Assembly (NCBI RefSeq): GCF_002973535.1
Contig: NZ_PVEP01000001.1
Location: forward strand, 620,001-684,000
Origin: Albidovulum denitrificans
GTDB lineage: Bacteria; Pseudomonadota; Alphaproteobacteria; Rhodobacterales; Rhodobacteraceae
Length of the DNA stretch: 64,000 nucleotides
Direction: 5' to 3'
The notes below the pieces were generated by a model. That model ran no database searches. It saw only the letters and a list, made by a program, of their open reading frames with translations, and was not told where the DNA came from. Positions within the stretch are counted from its first letter, which is position 1, and each line of letters starts with the position of its first letter. Positions 1-9,432 of the stretch are shown piece after piece. Position numbers and translations under genes: made by a program.

Positions 1-1
1 C

Positions 2-295
2 GAGGTGTTCGGCACCTCCTGCCTTCAGGCGAGCCAGCAGCTGACGCGGCTCTGGCCCTCGCTCGGGATCGTGGTGGGGTTCGGCGGCGCGTTCTTTTTC
101 TTCATGCAGGTTCTGAAGGAACTGCCGCTTGGCATCACCTATGCGCTCTGGTCCGGGCTGGGCATCATCCTTGTCTCGATCTCCGGCTGGGTCGTCTTTG
201 GCCAGAAGCTCGACCTGGCCGCGCTTCTCGGCATCGCCCTCATCATCGCGGGGATCGCGGTCATCAACCTTTTCTCGATCTCCTCGCCGCACTAG
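2..295 (+). CDS. SMR-family multidrug efflux protein (5' end outside window)
   Basis: This is the C-terminal part, about 97 residues, of a small multidrug resistance transporter of the EmrE/QacE type, an inner-membrane antiporter that exports cationic compounds in exchange for protons. The first full codon in the window is GAG, followed by VFGT. By alignment from memory with EmrE this Glu corresponds to the essential Glu14, so only about 13 residues are missing. The GTG at position 5 is an internal Val codon, not a start. FTRLWPS-like (LTRLWPS), YALWSGLG and the final INLFS are family signatures, and three hydrophobic helices are visible. typA follows on the same strand after 64 bases. Confidence 0.88.
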   Translation, partial: EVFGTSCLQASQQLTRLWPSLGIVVGFGGAFFFFMQVLKELPLGITYALWSGLGIILVSISGWVVFGQKLDLAALLGIALIIAGIAVINLFSISSPH

Positions 296-359
296 CTTTG
301 GGCTGGCCTTTGTCCCGCCTTTCGTCTATCGCGGCGGCGCAGCACGAACAGGCGGACCC

Positions 360-2177
360 ATGGACCTTCGCAATATCGCGATCATCGCACACGTTGACCA
401 CGGCAAGACCACGCTGGTGGACGAGCTTCTGAAGCAATCCGGCGCGTTCCGGGAAAATCAGGCCGTGGCCGAACGGGCGATGGATTCGAACGACATCGAG
501 CGTGAGCGCGGGATCACCATCCTTGCCAAGGCGACCAGCGTCGAGTGGAAAGGCACGCGGATCAACATCGTCGACACGCCCGGCCACGCCGATTTCGGCG
601 GCGAGGTGGAGCGAATCCTGTCGATGGTCGATGGCGTGGTCCTTCTGGTGGACGCCGCCGAAGGGCCTATGCCGCAGACGAAATTCGTGACCTCGAAGGC
701 GCTGGCGCTTGGCCTCAGGCCCATCGTGGTGCTGAACAAGGTCGACAAGCCGGATGCCGAACCCGACCGGGCGCTGAACGAGGTCTTCGACCTGTTCGCC
801 AATCTCGGCGCCGATGACAACCAGCTGGATTTCCCGCATATGTATGCCTCTGGCCGCTCGGGCTGGGCGGATATGGAGTTGGACGGGCCGCGCAAGGACC
901 TGTCGGCGCTTTTCGACCTGATCGTCCGCCACGTTCCCGCGCCGAAGCAGGTGGCGGATGCGGGCAAGCCTTTCCGCATGCTGGCGACAACGCTGTCGGC
1001 CGACCCGTTCATCGGCCGCATCCTGACGGGCCGCGTCGAAAGCGGCACGCTGAAGGTGGGCGAGACGATCAAGGCGCTGTCGCGCAAGAACGAGCGGATC
1101 GAACAGTTCCGCGTGACCAAGATCCTCGCCTTCCGGGGCCTCGCGCAGGCGCCCATCGACATGGCCGAGGCGGGCGACATCGTCACGCTGGCGGGCATGA
1201 CCAAGGCCACCGTCGCCGACACGCTTTGCGCGCTTGAGGTCGATACCGCCCTGCCCGCGCAGCCGATCGACCCGCCGACCATCTCCGTGACCTTCGGCAT
1301 CAACGATTCCCCCCTCGCGGGCAAGGACGGCAACAAGGTGCAGTCGCGGGTGATCCGCGAACGGCTGATGAAAGAGGCGGAATCCAACGTCGCGATCAAG
1401 ATCGAGGACACGCCGGGGGGTGAGGCCTTCGTCGTCTCGGGCCGTGGCGAATTGCAGATGGGGGTTCTCATCGAGAACATGCGCCGCGAGGGGTTCGAGC
1501 TGTCGATCTCCCGCCCGCGCGTGATCTTCCGCGAGGAGGACGCCCAGCGCATGGAGCCGATCGAAGAGGTCATCGTCGATGTCGATGACGAATATTCCGG
1601 CACCGTGATCGACAAGCTGACCGGCCAGCGCAAGGGCGATCTGGTGGAGATGAAGCCCGCGGGCGCGGGCAAGACCCGGATCGTCGCCCATGTGCCGTCG
1701 CGCGGGTTGATCGGCTATCACGGCCAGTTCCTGACCGACACGCGCGGCACCGGCGTCCTGAACCGCATCTTCCACGGCTGGGCGCCGCACAAGGGCGCCA
1801 TCGAGGGGCGGCGCGTCGGCGTCCTGATCTCGATGGAAAATGGTGTCAGCGTGGCCTATGCGCTGTGGAACCTCGAAGAGCGTGGCAAGCTTTTCATCGG
1901 TGCGCAGGAACAGGTCTATGAGGGGATGATCATCGGCGAACATTCCCGCGACAACGATCTGGAAGTGAACCCGCTGAAGGGCAAGAAGCTGACCAACGTC
2001 CGCGCCTCTGGCACTGACGAGGCCGTGCGCCTGACGCCGCCGGTCAGGATGAGCCTTGAGGAAGCCATCGCCTATGTGCAGGACGATGAACTGGTCGAGG
2101 TCACGCCCAAGATCGTCCGCCTGCGCAAGCGCCACCTCGACCCGCACGAACGCAAGCGGCAGGCGCGGGCCAACTGA
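360..2177 (+). CDS. typA: Ribosome-associated translational GTPase TypA/BipA
   Basis: TypA (BipA) is a 605-residue EF-G-like GTPase that binds the ribosome and acts in ribosome assembly and stress adaptation. The G1 motif AHVDHGKT is at residues 10-17, ERERGITI follows near 47-54, DTPGH is at 72-76 and NKVD at 126-129. The C-terminal half has the TypA signature [11 protein letters not shown] and [12 protein letters not shown]. The ATG at 360 gives [18 protein letters not shown] and a length close to the 607 residues of E. coli TypA. The reading frame runs open upstream to 129, but that part is only the shadow of the SMR gene. Confidence 0.97.
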   Translation: MDLRNIAIIAHVDHGKTTLVDELLKQSGAFRENQAVAERAMDSNDIERERGITILAKATSVEWKGTRINIVDTPGHADFGGEVERILSMVDGVVLLVDAAEGPMPQTKFVTSKALALGLRPIVVLNKVDKPDAEPDRALNEVFDLFANLGADDNQLDFPHMYASGRSGWADMELDGPRKDLSALFDLIVRHVPAPKQVADAGKPFRMLATTLSADPFIGRILTGRVESGTLKVGETIKALSRKNERIEQFRVTKILAFRGLAQAPIDMAEAGDIVTLAGMTKATVADTLCALEVDTALPAQPIDPPTISVTFGINDSPLAGKDGNKVQSRVIRERLMKEAESNVAIKIEDTPGGEAFVVSGRGELQMGVLIENMRREGFELSISRPRVIFREEDAQRMEPIEEVIVDVDDEYSGTVIDKLTGQRKGDLVEMKPAGAGKTRIVAHVPSRGLIGYHGQFLTDTRGTGVLNRIFHGWAPHKGAIEGRRVGVLISMENGVSVAYALWNLEERGKLFIGAQEQVYEGMIIGEHSRDNDLEVNPLKGKKLTNVRASGTDEAVRLTPPVRMSLEEAIAYVQDDELVEVTPKIVRLRKRHLDPHERKRQARAN

Positions 2178-2183
2178 CCGCCC

Positions 2184-2208
2184 CCGGCAGAAACCTGCGC
2201 CCTGCCGG
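2184..2208 (+). terminator. Possible typA terminator hairpin
   Basis: Seven bases after the typA stop codon, CCGGCAG (2184-2190) can pair perfectly with CTGCCGG (2202-2208) around an 11-base loop. No T-run follows, which is common in GC-rich alphaproteobacteria. The same stretch carries a tandem GCAG-N4-CTGC arrangement, so an operator for the next operon is the alternative reading. Confidence 0.35.
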
Positions 2209-2331
2209 GCAGAAAGCTGCGCCCGAAATCTCCCAAGGGGCAAAAAACCGGGTGACCTTCGGCCCCCGTCCGTCCTAGCCTGCATCATCCCGCGCCCCGC
2301 GTGAGGACGACATTGTCTATGGGAGGACATC

Positions 2332-3282
2332 ATGATTACGTTGAAGGGCAGGATCGCTGCCATGATCACGGCTGCCGCGCTGGTGGTGCCGACGGCGTCT
2401 CAGGCCGAGGAATTTATCAATATTCTCACCGGCGGCACCTCGGGCGTCTATTACCCGCTGGGCGTCGGCCTGTCGGAGATCTATGCCGAAGGGATCCCCG
2501 GCGCGCGCACGCAGGTGCAGTCCACCAAGGCCTCGGTCGAGAACCTGAACCTGCTTCAGCAGGGCAAGGGCGAACTGGCGCTGGCGCTGGGTGACAGCGT
2601 CAAGATGGCCTGGGAGGGCAACACGGACGCAGGCTTCAAGGGGCCGCTCGACAAGCTGCGCGGGATTGCCGCCGTCTATCCGAACTACATCCAGATCGTC
2701 GCGACGAAGGAGAGCGGCATCAAGACGCTGGCCGACCTGAAGGGCAAGAGCGTGTCGGTCGGCGCGCCGAAATCGGGGACCGAGCTGAACGCCCGCGCGA
2801 TCTTTGCCGCCGCCGGGATAAGCTACGACGACTTCGCCAAGACCGAATACCTGCCCTTCGCGGAATCGGTCGAGCTGATGAAGAACCGCCAGTTGGACGC
2901 GACGCTGCAATCGGCGGGGCTTGGCGTGGCCTCGATCAAGGACCTGTCCACCTCCATCGCCGTGCAGATGGTCGAGGTTCCGGCCGATGTCGTCGCCACG
3001 CTTGGCGCGCCCTATATCGACGCGACGATCCCGGCTGGCACCTATGACGGGCAGGACGGCGACGTGAAGACCGCCGCCGTGGTCAACTTCCTTGTCACCA
3101 ATGACGGTGTGTCCGACGACACCGCCTATGCGATGACGAAGCTGCTGTTCGAAAACCTCCCGAAGCTTGAGGCCGCGCACAAGGCCGCTGCCCAGATCAA
3201 GCTGGAAAACGCGCTGAAGGGGATGCCGCTGCCGCTGCATCCGGGTGCGGAGAAGTATTACAAGGAACAGGGCCTGATGTAA
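2332..3282 (+). CDS. TAXI-family TRAP transporter solute-binding protein
   Basis: This 316-residue periplasmic protein is the substrate receptor of a TRAP transporter of the TAXI class, whose substrates are mostly unknown organic acids such as 2-oxoglutarate. A signal peptide covers residues 1-25 (cleavage after ASQA), followed by INILTGGTSGVYYPLG, the N-terminal signature of the TAXI family. The ATG at 2332 has a good ribosome binding site (GGGAGGAC). The fused permease and a DUF1850 protein follow on the same strand, making a complete TAXI system. A strong hairpin lies directly after the stop codon. The ligand cannot be read from the sequence. Confidence 0.93.
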   Translation: MITLKGRIAAMITAAALVVPTASQAEEFINILTGGTSGVYYPLGVGLSEIYAEGIPGARTQVQSTKASVENLNLLQQGKGELALALGDSVKMAWEGNTDAGFKGPLDKLRGIAAVYPNYIQIVATKESGIKTLADLKGKSVSVGAPKSGTELNARAIFAAAGISYDDFAKTEYLPFAESVELMKNRQLDATLQSAGLGVASIKDLSTSIAVQMVEVPADVVATLGAPYIDATIPAGTYDGQDGDVKTAAVVNFLVTNDGVSDDTAYAMTKLLFENLPKLEAAHKAAAQIKLENALKGMPLPLHPGAEKYYKEQGLM

Positions 3283-3290
3283 GGCCCCGC

Positions 3291-3316
3291 GCCGGGCGGC
3301 CGCCGCGCCGCCCGGC
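3291..3316 (+). terminator. Hairpin between TAXI binding-protein and permease genes
   Basis: GCCGGGCGGC (3291-3300) pairs perfectly with GCCGCCCGGC (3307-3316) around a 6-base loop, eight bases after the binding-protein stop. There is no T-run. Such a hairpin inside a transport operon usually acts as a partial terminator or protects the upstream message, so that binding protein exceeds permease. Confidence 0.55.
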
Positions 3317-3346
3317 CCATTCGATTTCCGGGGAGGGGAAATCCGC

Positions 3347-5449
3347 ATGGCAACGCTTGCCCAGGACGATCACGAAATGCCGAAGGACGCGCCCGATCTG
3401 GGGCTGCACGATCCCCTGGCCGACAATTTCCCCGCCGGGTTCGAGGGACGGTTCCTGTTCTGGATCGCGGTCGCCTTTTCGGTCTTTCAGGTCGCCACCG
3501 CCGCGCATCTGATCGACATGCCAAGTCAGGTCGTGCGCGCCATCCATGTGGGCTTTCTGGCACTTCTGGGCTTTCCGCTGCTGGCGCTGGCCCGGCGCCG
3601 GGCGCTGCCTTTCAAGGCCGTCGCCTGGGCGCTGGCGCTGGCGGGCGTTTCGGTCGCGGCCTATCAGTGGGTGGAATACGCGCCCCTGATCCTGCGCGCG
3701 GGCGATCCCTTGCCGCGCGACATCGTCATGGGGGTGATCTCCCTCATCGTGGTCTTCACCGCCGCCTGGATGCTGATGGGGCCAGCACTGCCGATCATCG
3801 CGGGGCTGTTCCTGTCCTATTGCCTTTTCGGGCAACACCTGCCCTCACCCCTGAACCATCGCGGCTATGATTTCGCGCAGGTGATCGACCACATGACCTA
3901 TGGGACCGAAGGGATCTACGGCATCCCGGTCTATGTCTCCTCGACCTATATCTTCCTCTTCATCCTCTTCGGGTCGTTCCTGGAACGCGCGGGGATGATC
4001 AAGCTGTTCACCGATGTCTCGCTTGGCCTTGTCGGCCACAAGCAGGGCGGCGCGGCGAAGGTCGCGGTGATCTCGTCCGGCCTGATGGGGACGATCTCGG
4101 GTTCCGGCGTCGCGAATGTCGTGACCACGGGCCAGTTCACCATCCCGCTGATGAAAAGCTTCGGCTACCGGCCGGCCTTCGCGGGGGGCGTGGAATCCAC
4201 CGCCTCCATGGGCGGGCAGATCATGCCGCCGGTCATGGGCGCGGTCGCCTTCATCATGGCCGAGACGCTGGGCGTGGACTATGTCGAGGTCGTGAAGGCC
4301 GCGCTGATCCCCGCCATCCTCTACTTTCTCGGCGCCTTCTGGATGGTGCATCTTGAGGCCGGGCGCCATGGCCTTGTCGGCATGGCCAAGGAAGACCTGC
4401 CCTCGCCCCTGAAGGCGGTGAGGGAGAACTGGTATCTCCTCCTGCCGCTGGCTGTGCTGGTCTACCTCTTGTTCAGCGGTTACACGCCCCTCTTCGCAGG
4501 CACCATCGGGCTGGCGCTGACGATCCTGCTGATCCTTGGCGGGTCGGTCATCCTCGGCCTGCCGTCGCAGGCGCTGCGTATCCTCGTCTGGATCGGGCTT
4601 GGCCTTGTCGCCGCGTCGTTCTTCGAATGGGGGATCATGCCGGTTCTGGCCGCGCTGGTGGTGCTGGTCGGCTGGAACGCGCTGTCGAAGGGCGGGCGCG
4701 AGACGCTGATCCTGTGCCGCAACTCGCTCGCCGAGGGGGCCAAGACCGCCCTGCCCGTCGGCATCGCCTGTGCGCTGGTGGGTGTCATCATCGGCACCAT
4801 GACCCTGACCGGCGTCGCCACGACCTTTGGCCAGTTCATCGTCCATGTCGGCGATAAAAGCCTGATCCTGTCGCTGATCCTGACCATGATCACCTGCATC
4901 ATTCTGGGCATGGGCATCCCGACGATCCCGAATTACATCATCACCTCCTCCATCGCCGGTCCGGCGCTGCTGGAGCTGGGGGTGCCGCTGATCGTCAGCC
5001 ATATGTTCGTCTTCTACTTCGGCATCCTGGCCGACCTGACGCCCCCGGTGGCGCTGGCCTGTTTCGCCGCCGCCCCGATTGCGAAGGAAAACGGGCTGAA
5101 GATCTCCATCGAGGCGATCAAGGTCGCGGCGGCGGGCTTCGTGATCCCCTTCATGGCGGTCTATACGCCCGCGCTGATGTTGCAGGATGGCGGGCCGCTG
5201 GCGGCGTCCATCGGCTATTGGCCCGCCGTGATCTGGATCGTCTTCAAGGCGGTGCTGGCGATCGGGCTTTGGGGCAGCGCGGTGATCGGCTGGCTGGGTC
5301 ACCCGCTGCCCGTCTGGCTGCGACTGCTGGCGGCGGCCGCCGCCGCATCGCTCGTCGCGGCCCTGCCCCTGACGGATGAGATCGGACTGGCCCTGACGGC
5401 TGCCTTCGCGGTCCTCGCCTGGCGGATGCAGCCCGCCCGCGCGGCATGA
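3347..5449 (+). CDS. TRAP transporter fused permease (DctQ-DctM type, TAXI system)
   Basis: This 700-residue inner-membrane protein is the permease of the TAXI-TRAP transporter, which uses an ion gradient to import the solute delivered by the upstream binding protein. It is much longer than DctM alone because the small and large subunits are fused, as is usual for TAXI systems. Many hydrophobic segments are visible. The core contains GTISGSGVANVVTTGQFTIP and FGILADLTPPVALA, typical of the large permease subunit. The stop codon overlaps the start of the DUF1850 gene by four bases (ATGA), indicating translational coupling. Confidence 0.95.
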   Translation: MATLAQDDHEMPKDAPDLGLHDPLADNFPAGFEGRFLFWIAVAFSVFQVATAAHLIDMPSQVVRAIHVGFLALLGFPLLALARRRALPFKAVAWALALAGVSVAAYQWVEYAPLILRAGDPLPRDIVMGVISLIVVFTAAWMLMGPALPIIAGLFLSYCLFGQHLPSPLNHRGYDFAQVIDHMTYGTEGIYGIPVYVSSTYIFLFILFGSFLERAGMIKLFTDVSLGLVGHKQGGAAKVAVISSGLMGTISGSGVANVVTTGQFTIPLMKSFGYRPAFAGGVESTASMGGQIMPPVMGAVAFIMAETLGVDYVEVVKAALIPAILYFLGAFWMVHLEAGRHGLVGMAKEDLPSPLKAVRENWYLLLPLAVLVYLLFSGYTPLFAGTIGLALTILLILGGSVILGLPSQALRILVWIGLGLVAASFFEWGIMPVLAALVVLVGWNALSKGGRETLILCRNSLAEGAKTALPVGIACALVGVIIGTMTLTGVATTFGQFIVHVGDKSLILSLILTMITCIILGMGIPTIPNYIITSSIAGPALLELGVPLIVSHMFVFYFGILADLTPPVALACFAAAPIAKENGLKISIEAIKVAAAGFVIPFMAVYTPALMLQDGGPLAASIGYWPAVIWIVFKAVLAIGLWGSAVIGWLGHPLPVWLRLLAAAAAASLVAALPLTDEIGLALTAAFAVLAWRMQPARAA

Positions 5450-5808
5450 GCGCGGCCTGCCTTCTGGTCGGCGCGACCGCGCTGTCGCTGGCCTCGGGCG
5501 GGTTCGAGCTCAGCTGGACCCATTCGGTCGAAAAGACCGGCTGGCGGGAGCATTGGGTGGTGGAGGGCCGCGCGCTCCGCCTGACCGAGGCGGCAGTGAA
5601 GGGATCGGGCGCGGGGATGGACCCCGGACCCGGCGCGATGCTGAAAGGCGGTTGGTGGGTCTGGACCCCCGACCTGCCCCCGGTGCCAGAGGTCAACCTC
5701 GCCGCCTCGGGCGCGACCATCGGCGGCTGGCATCTATGCGCCGACGGCGCCTGCCGCGACCTTGGCGTCACCCCCGGCGCGGGCATCCGCCTGCGCCCCT
5801 GCGACTGA
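5446..5808 (+). CDS. DUF1850 domain protein of the TAXI-TRAP operon
   Basis: This short protein of 120 residues matches the DUF1850 pattern: a hydrophobic N-terminus, then FELSWTHSVEKTGWREHWVVEG. DUF1850 genes are typically found next to TAXI-TRAP permeases, and here the start overlaps the permease stop by four bases. The N-terminus is hydrophobic and could be a signal or membrane anchor, so the protein probably acts at the membrane or in the periplasm with the transporter. Its molecular role is unknown. The ATG at 5446 fits the coupling. Confidence 0.85.
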   Translation: MSAACLLVGATALSLASGGFELSWTHSVEKTGWREHWVVEGRALRLTEAAVKGSGAGMDPGPGAMLKGGWWVWTPDLPPVPEVNLAASGATIGGWHLCADGACRDLGVTPGAGIRLRPCD

Positions 5809-5871
5809 CCGCCCGGAAAGCCACACGCCGATATGCCGTCGCGCCTCGACATCCACCCCTGACGCCGCGCC

Positions 5872-5888
5872 GCAGAATAAATTTCTGC
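5872..5888. promoter_or_regulatory. Palindrome and AT-rich promoter region before XRE-cupin gene
   Basis: GCAGAA (5872-5877) and TTCTGC (5883-5888) form an inverted repeat with a 5-base centre, followed by an unusually AT-rich run to about 5910. It lies 56 bases before the proposed start of the regulator gene, so autoregulation is plausible. The site is inferred from symmetry and position only. Confidence 0.35.
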
Positions 5889-5944
5889 AAGACAAAAATT
5901 TTTTTACTCGTTACGTTCACGGTGTCGAGAGGGATTCGTCTGAC

Positions 5945-6562
5945 TTGAGCCTGCCGCAGAAACACACGACGCCGACGCTTGGCCCGCTGATCCGGTCGCG
6001 CCGCCGCAAGATGTCGATCACGTTGCAGGACCTGTCCGACCGTTCCGGCGTGTCGGTCGGCTATCTCAGCCAGGTCGAACGCGACAACGCGACCCCCACG
6101 CTTGGCACGCTGGCGCAGATCGCGCAGGCGCTTGGCGTCGGCGTCGATTACTTCATCGCCACCCCGCGCCCCGCCGATGCGCTGACCCAGGCCGACGCGC
6201 GGATGCGCTTTTCCATCGACGGGTCGTCCATCGTCTACGAACGCATCGGGGCCGAGTTTCCGGGCAGCCAGATGTCCTCCTTTATCCTTCATGTGCCTGA
6301 CGGGTTCCGCTCGGAAACCATGCAGCATGCGGGGGAAGAGATCGTCTATGTCCTTGAAGGCAACGTCGTGCAGGTGCTGGAGGGGGAGGAGTTTCGCATG
6401 ATGCCCGGCGACAGCCTGCATTATCGCGGCAACCGCGCCCATGCCTGGTACAATGACAGCGGCGCGCCCGCCCGGATCCTGTGGACCGGCACGCTTGAGC
6501 TCTTTCACGGAATGCCCGCCCCCGGTGGCGCGATGAAGCGGGGGGCGGACACGACGACTTGA
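5945..6562 (+). CDS. XRE-family transcriptional regulator with C-terminal cupin domain
   Basis: This is a regulator of about 205 residues with an N-terminal helix-turn-helix (roughly residues 12-70; TLQDLSDRSGVSVGYLSQVE) and a C-terminal cupin (roughly 120-195; HAGEEIVYVLEGNVVQVLEG and MMPGDSLHYRGNRAHAWYN). Proteins of this build usually control amino-acid, polyamine or small-organic-acid catabolism and may sense the substrate through the cupin. I chose the TTG at 5945, preceded by GAGAGGG, because it gives the usual short tail before the HTH. The ATG at 6011 would cut into the HTH. It probably regulates the ABC-transporter operon that starts 136 bases downstream. Confidence 0.87.
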   Translation: MSLPQKHTTPTLGPLIRSRRRKMSITLQDLSDRSGVSVGYLSQVERDNATPTLGTLAQIAQALGVGVDYFIATPRPADALTQADARMRFSIDGSSIVYERIGAEFPGSQMSSFILHVPDGFRSETMQHAGEEIVYVLEGNVVQVLEGEEFRMMPGDSLHYRGNRAHAWYNDSGAPARILWTGTLELFHGMPAPGGAMKRGADTTT

Positions 6563-6698
6563 CCTTGCGGCAGGCCCCGACGTCACCCGACGCGCGGGGT
6601 TGAAGGCCCACAAGAAGGCGCTAAGCCTCATCTATCGAGCCAAAAGAACGAAACTTTCAGCCAGAGCGGCCGATGCGCCGCCAACACGGAGGAAGACC

Positions 6699-8291
6699 AT
6701 GAATCTCAGATATCAACTCGCCACGGGCCTCGTCCTTGCCGCGCTCGCGGCCGGATCGGCCGGCGCCAAGACGCTGGTCTATTGCTCGGAAGGCTCGCCC
6801 GAGGGCTTCGACCCGGCGCTTTACACCGCCGGCACGACCTTCGACGCCTCCTCGCACCCGGTCTACAACCGCCTGGTGGAATTCGTCACCGGCACGACCG
6901 AGGTCGTCCCCGGCCTTGCCGAAAGCTGGGAAACCTCGGAAGACGGGCTGGAATACACCTTCCACCTGCGCAAGGGCGTGAAGTTCCATGCCAGCGACAA
7001 GTTCACGCCGACGCGCGACATGAACGCCGATGACGTGATCTTTTCGTTCGAGCGTCAGTGGAAGGAAGACAATCCCTACAACAAGGTCTCCGGCGGGACC
7101 TGGGAATATTTCAACGGCATGTCGATGCAGGACCTGCTGAAAAGCATCGACAAGGTCGATGACTACACCGTCAAGTTCGTCCTGAACCGGCCCGAGGCGC
7201 CGATGATCGCCAACCTCGCGATGGACTTCGCCTCGATCCAGTCGAAGGAATATGCCGACGCGATGCTGGCCGCGGGTACGCCCGAGATGCTGAACCAGGA
7301 GCCGATCGGCACCGGCCCGTGGAGCTTCGTCGCCTATCAGAAGGACGCCGTGATCCGCTACAAGGCCAACCCGGACTACTGGGAAGGCAAGCCCGCGATC
7401 GACGATCTGGTCTTCGCCATCACGCCCGATGCCTCGGTGCGCTACCAGAAGATGAAGGCGAACGAATGCCAGATCATGCCCTATCCGAACCCGGCCGATA
7501 TCGAGGCGATGAAGGCCGACCCGGACATCAACATGCTGGAACAGGAAGGCCTGAACGTCGGCTACCTCGCCTATAACACCAAGCAGGCCCCCTTCGACAA
7601 TCCGAAGGTCCGCAAGGCGCTGAACATGGCGATGGACAAGCAGGCGATCATCGACGTCGTCTTCCAGGGCTCGGGCAAGATCGCCAAGAACCCGATCCCG
7701 CCGACCATGTGGTCCTACAACGACGCCGTGGTGGACGATGCCTACGATCCCGAAGCCGCCAAGGCGATGCTGGCCGAGGAAGGCGTTTCCGACCTGTCGA
7801 TGAAGGTCTGGGCGATGCCGGTGCAGCGCCCCTACAACCCGAACGCGCGGCGGATGGCCGAACTGATCCAGTCCGACTTCGCCAAGGTTGGCGTGAACGT
7901 GGAAATCGTCTCCTACGAATGGGGCGAATACCTCGACCGGTCGAAGGCCGAGGACCGCGACGGCGCCGTGCTTCTGGGCTGGACCGGCGACAACGGTGAC
8001 CCGGACAACTTCCTCGCCGTGCTGCTGGGCTGTGACGGTGTGGGCGGGTCGAACCGCGCGCAATGGTGCTACCAGCCGTTCGAGGACCTGATCCAGAAGG
8101 CCAAGGTGACCTCGGACATGGCCGAGCGCACCAAGCTTTACGAAGAGGCGCAGGTCGCCTTCAAGGAGCAGGCCCCCTGGGCCACGATCGCCCATTCGGT
8201 CGTGTTCATGCCCGTCCGCAAGGAGGTGACCGGCTACAAGGTTCACCCGCTGGGCGGCCATATCTTCTACGGCGTCGATATCGCCGAATAA
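6699..8291 (+). CDS. ABC transporter substrate-binding protein, peptide/nickel (DppA/SBP_bac_5) family
   Basis: This 530-residue periplasmic receptor belongs to the oligopeptide/dipeptide-binding family. A signal peptide spans residues 1-23 (cleavage AGA/K). KTLVYCSEGSPEGFDPA and LRKGVKFHASDKFTPTRDMNADDVIFSFERQ are typical of DppA-like proteins. I use the ATG at 6699, which has a GGAGGAAG ribosome binding site; the open frame upstream lacks a signal peptide. It starts an operon with an M24 hydrolase, two permeases and two ATPases. The true ligand may be a peptide or a modified amide, given the enamidase at the end of the cluster. Confidence 0.93.
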   Translation: MNLRYQLATGLVLAALAAGSAGAKTLVYCSEGSPEGFDPALYTAGTTFDASSHPVYNRLVEFVTGTTEVVPGLAESWETSEDGLEYTFHLRKGVKFHASDKFTPTRDMNADDVIFSFERQWKEDNPYNKVSGGTWEYFNGMSMQDLLKSIDKVDDYTVKFVLNRPEAPMIANLAMDFASIQSKEYADAMLAAGTPEMLNQEPIGTGPWSFVAYQKDAVIRYKANPDYWEGKPAIDDLVFAITPDASVRYQKMKANECQIMPYPNPADIEAMKADPDINMLEQEGLNVGYLAYNTKQAPFDNPKVRKALNMAMDKQAIIDVVFQGSGKIAKNPIPPTMWSYNDAVVDDAYDPEAAKAMLAEEGVSDLSMKVWAMPVQRPYNPNARRMAELIQSDFAKVGVNVEIVSYEWGEYLDRSKAEDRDGAVLLGWTGDNGDPDNFLAVLLGCDGVGGSNRAQWCYQPFEDLIQKAKVTSDMAERTKLYEEAQVAFKEQAPWATIAHSVVFMPVRKEVTGYKVHPLGGHIFYGVDIAE

Positions 8292-8298
8292 GCGACAC

Positions 8299-8324
8299 GG
8301 CGCGGGGGTTCCGGCCCCCGCGCC
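8299..8324 (+). terminator. Hairpin after peptide-binding protein gene
   Basis: GGCGCGGGGG (8299-8308) pairs perfectly with CCCCCGCGCC (8315-8324) around a 6-base loop, seven bases after the stop codon. Stem and loop lengths equal those of the hairpin behind the TAXI binding-protein gene. It probably reduces expression of the downstream genes or stabilises the binding-protein message. Confidence 0.55.
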
Positions 8325-8334
8325 TGCCCGCCTT

Positions 8335-9432
8335 ATGCACATGACAGATCGTTATCAGGATTTCCGGCGCCTTGCCGCAGCGCTTGGGACCGAGGCCGTG
8401 GCCCTCGTCCCCGGTCCGAATTTCACCCGCCTTTACGGGCATGTGTTCCACACCAACGAACGCCCGCTTGTCGTGGTGATCCCGGTGACGGGGACGCCCG
8501 CCGCCGTGGTGCCGAACCTTGAGCTGACCAGCTTTGCCGCGCTGAATTTCGAGGGCGAGGTTTTCGACTGGCGCGACCAGACCGGCTACGCCGACGCCTT
8601 CGCCGCGCTGGCCGCCCATATGCCTTTGAAATCATTGGCCGTCGAAGGCCAGGTCATGCGCGTCTTCGTCCAGCTTGCGCTGACCGAAACGCAGCCGAGG
8701 CTACGGATCGTCGATGGCGAAAAGGCGATCACCAGCCTGCGCTACCGCAAGACACCCGAAGAGATTGCCGCGATGGAACGCGCCATCGCTATTTCCGAGG
8801 CCGCCCTTGGCGACACGCTCGACCGCGTCCGCATCGGCCAGACGGAACGCCAGATCGAGGCGATGCTGGTGCAGGCCATGTTCGCCCACGGGGCCGAGGA
8901 ACAGGCCTTTGGTGCGCTTGTCGCCTGTGGCCCGCATTCCGCCGCCTCCCACGCCCATGCCCGCGATGTGGCGGTCAGGGCGGGCGATCCCTTGCTGATC
9001 GACTTCGGCGCCCGCTGGGGCGGGCTGTGCGCCGACATCACCCGCACCGTCTTTGTCGGCCATTGCACCGACGCGGCAGCGGCGGTCTATGAGGTGGTGC
9101 TGGCCGCGAACGAAAAGGGCCACGCGGTCACCAAGCCCGGCATCACCGCCCATGACGTCGACGATGCGGTGATCTCGGTGCTTGAGGCCTCCGCCTATGC
9201 CGACCGCATCCGCACCAAGACCGGGCATGGCCTCGGCCGCGACGTGCATGAGGCGCCCTATATGATGCGCGGCAATCATCAGATCCTTGAACCCGGCGTG
9301 GTGTTCACCAATGAGCCGGGGCTTTACCACCCCGACCATTTCGGCATCCGTATCGAGGATGATATGCTTGTCACCGAAACCGGAAGCCGGTCGCTGACCC
9401 GCTTCCCCAAGGACATCAGGATTGTCGGCTGA
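8335..9432 (+). CDS. M24-family metallopeptidase (Xaa-Pro peptidase/creatinase-like)
   Basis: This 365-residue cytoplasmic enzyme has the pita-bread fold of aminopeptidase P, prolidase and creatinase. All five metal ligands are recognisable: Asp223 (LLIDFGA), Asp234 (CADITRT), His298 (TGHGLGRDVHEAP), Glu327 (TNEPGLY) and Glu341 (RIEDD). An N-terminal creatinase domain covers about residues 1-130. It lies inside the transporter operon and its stop overlaps the next gene (TGATG), so it probably cleaves the imported substrate. The start is either 8335 or the ATG at 8341; neither has a strong ribosome binding site. A dipeptidase is likely, but a creatinase-like C-N hydrolase cannot be excluded. 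Confidence 0.88.
   Translation: MHMTDRYQDFRRLAAALGTEAVALVPGPNFTRLYGHVFHTNERPLVVVIPVTGTPAAVVPNLELTSFAALNFEGEVFDWRDQTGYADAFAALAAHMPLKSLAVEGQVMRVFVQLALTETQPRLRIVDGEKAITSLRYRKTPEEIAAMERAIAISEAALGDTLDRVRIGQTERQIEAMLVQAMFAHGAEEQAFGALVACGPHSAASHAHARDVAVRAGDPLLIDFGARWGGLCADITRTVFVGHCTDAAAAVYEVVLAANEKGHAVTKPGITAHDVDDAVISVLEASAYADRIRTKTGHGLGRDVHEAPYMMRGNHQILEPGVVFTNEPGLYHPDHFGIRIEDDMLVTETGSRSLTRFPKDIRIVG

Noticed and set aside
264-2369. 701-residue open frame on the minus strand opposite typA
   Set aside because: It is a long antisense frame caused by high GC and codon bias; it is His/Arg/Asp-rich with no recognisable domain, whereas typA is certain.
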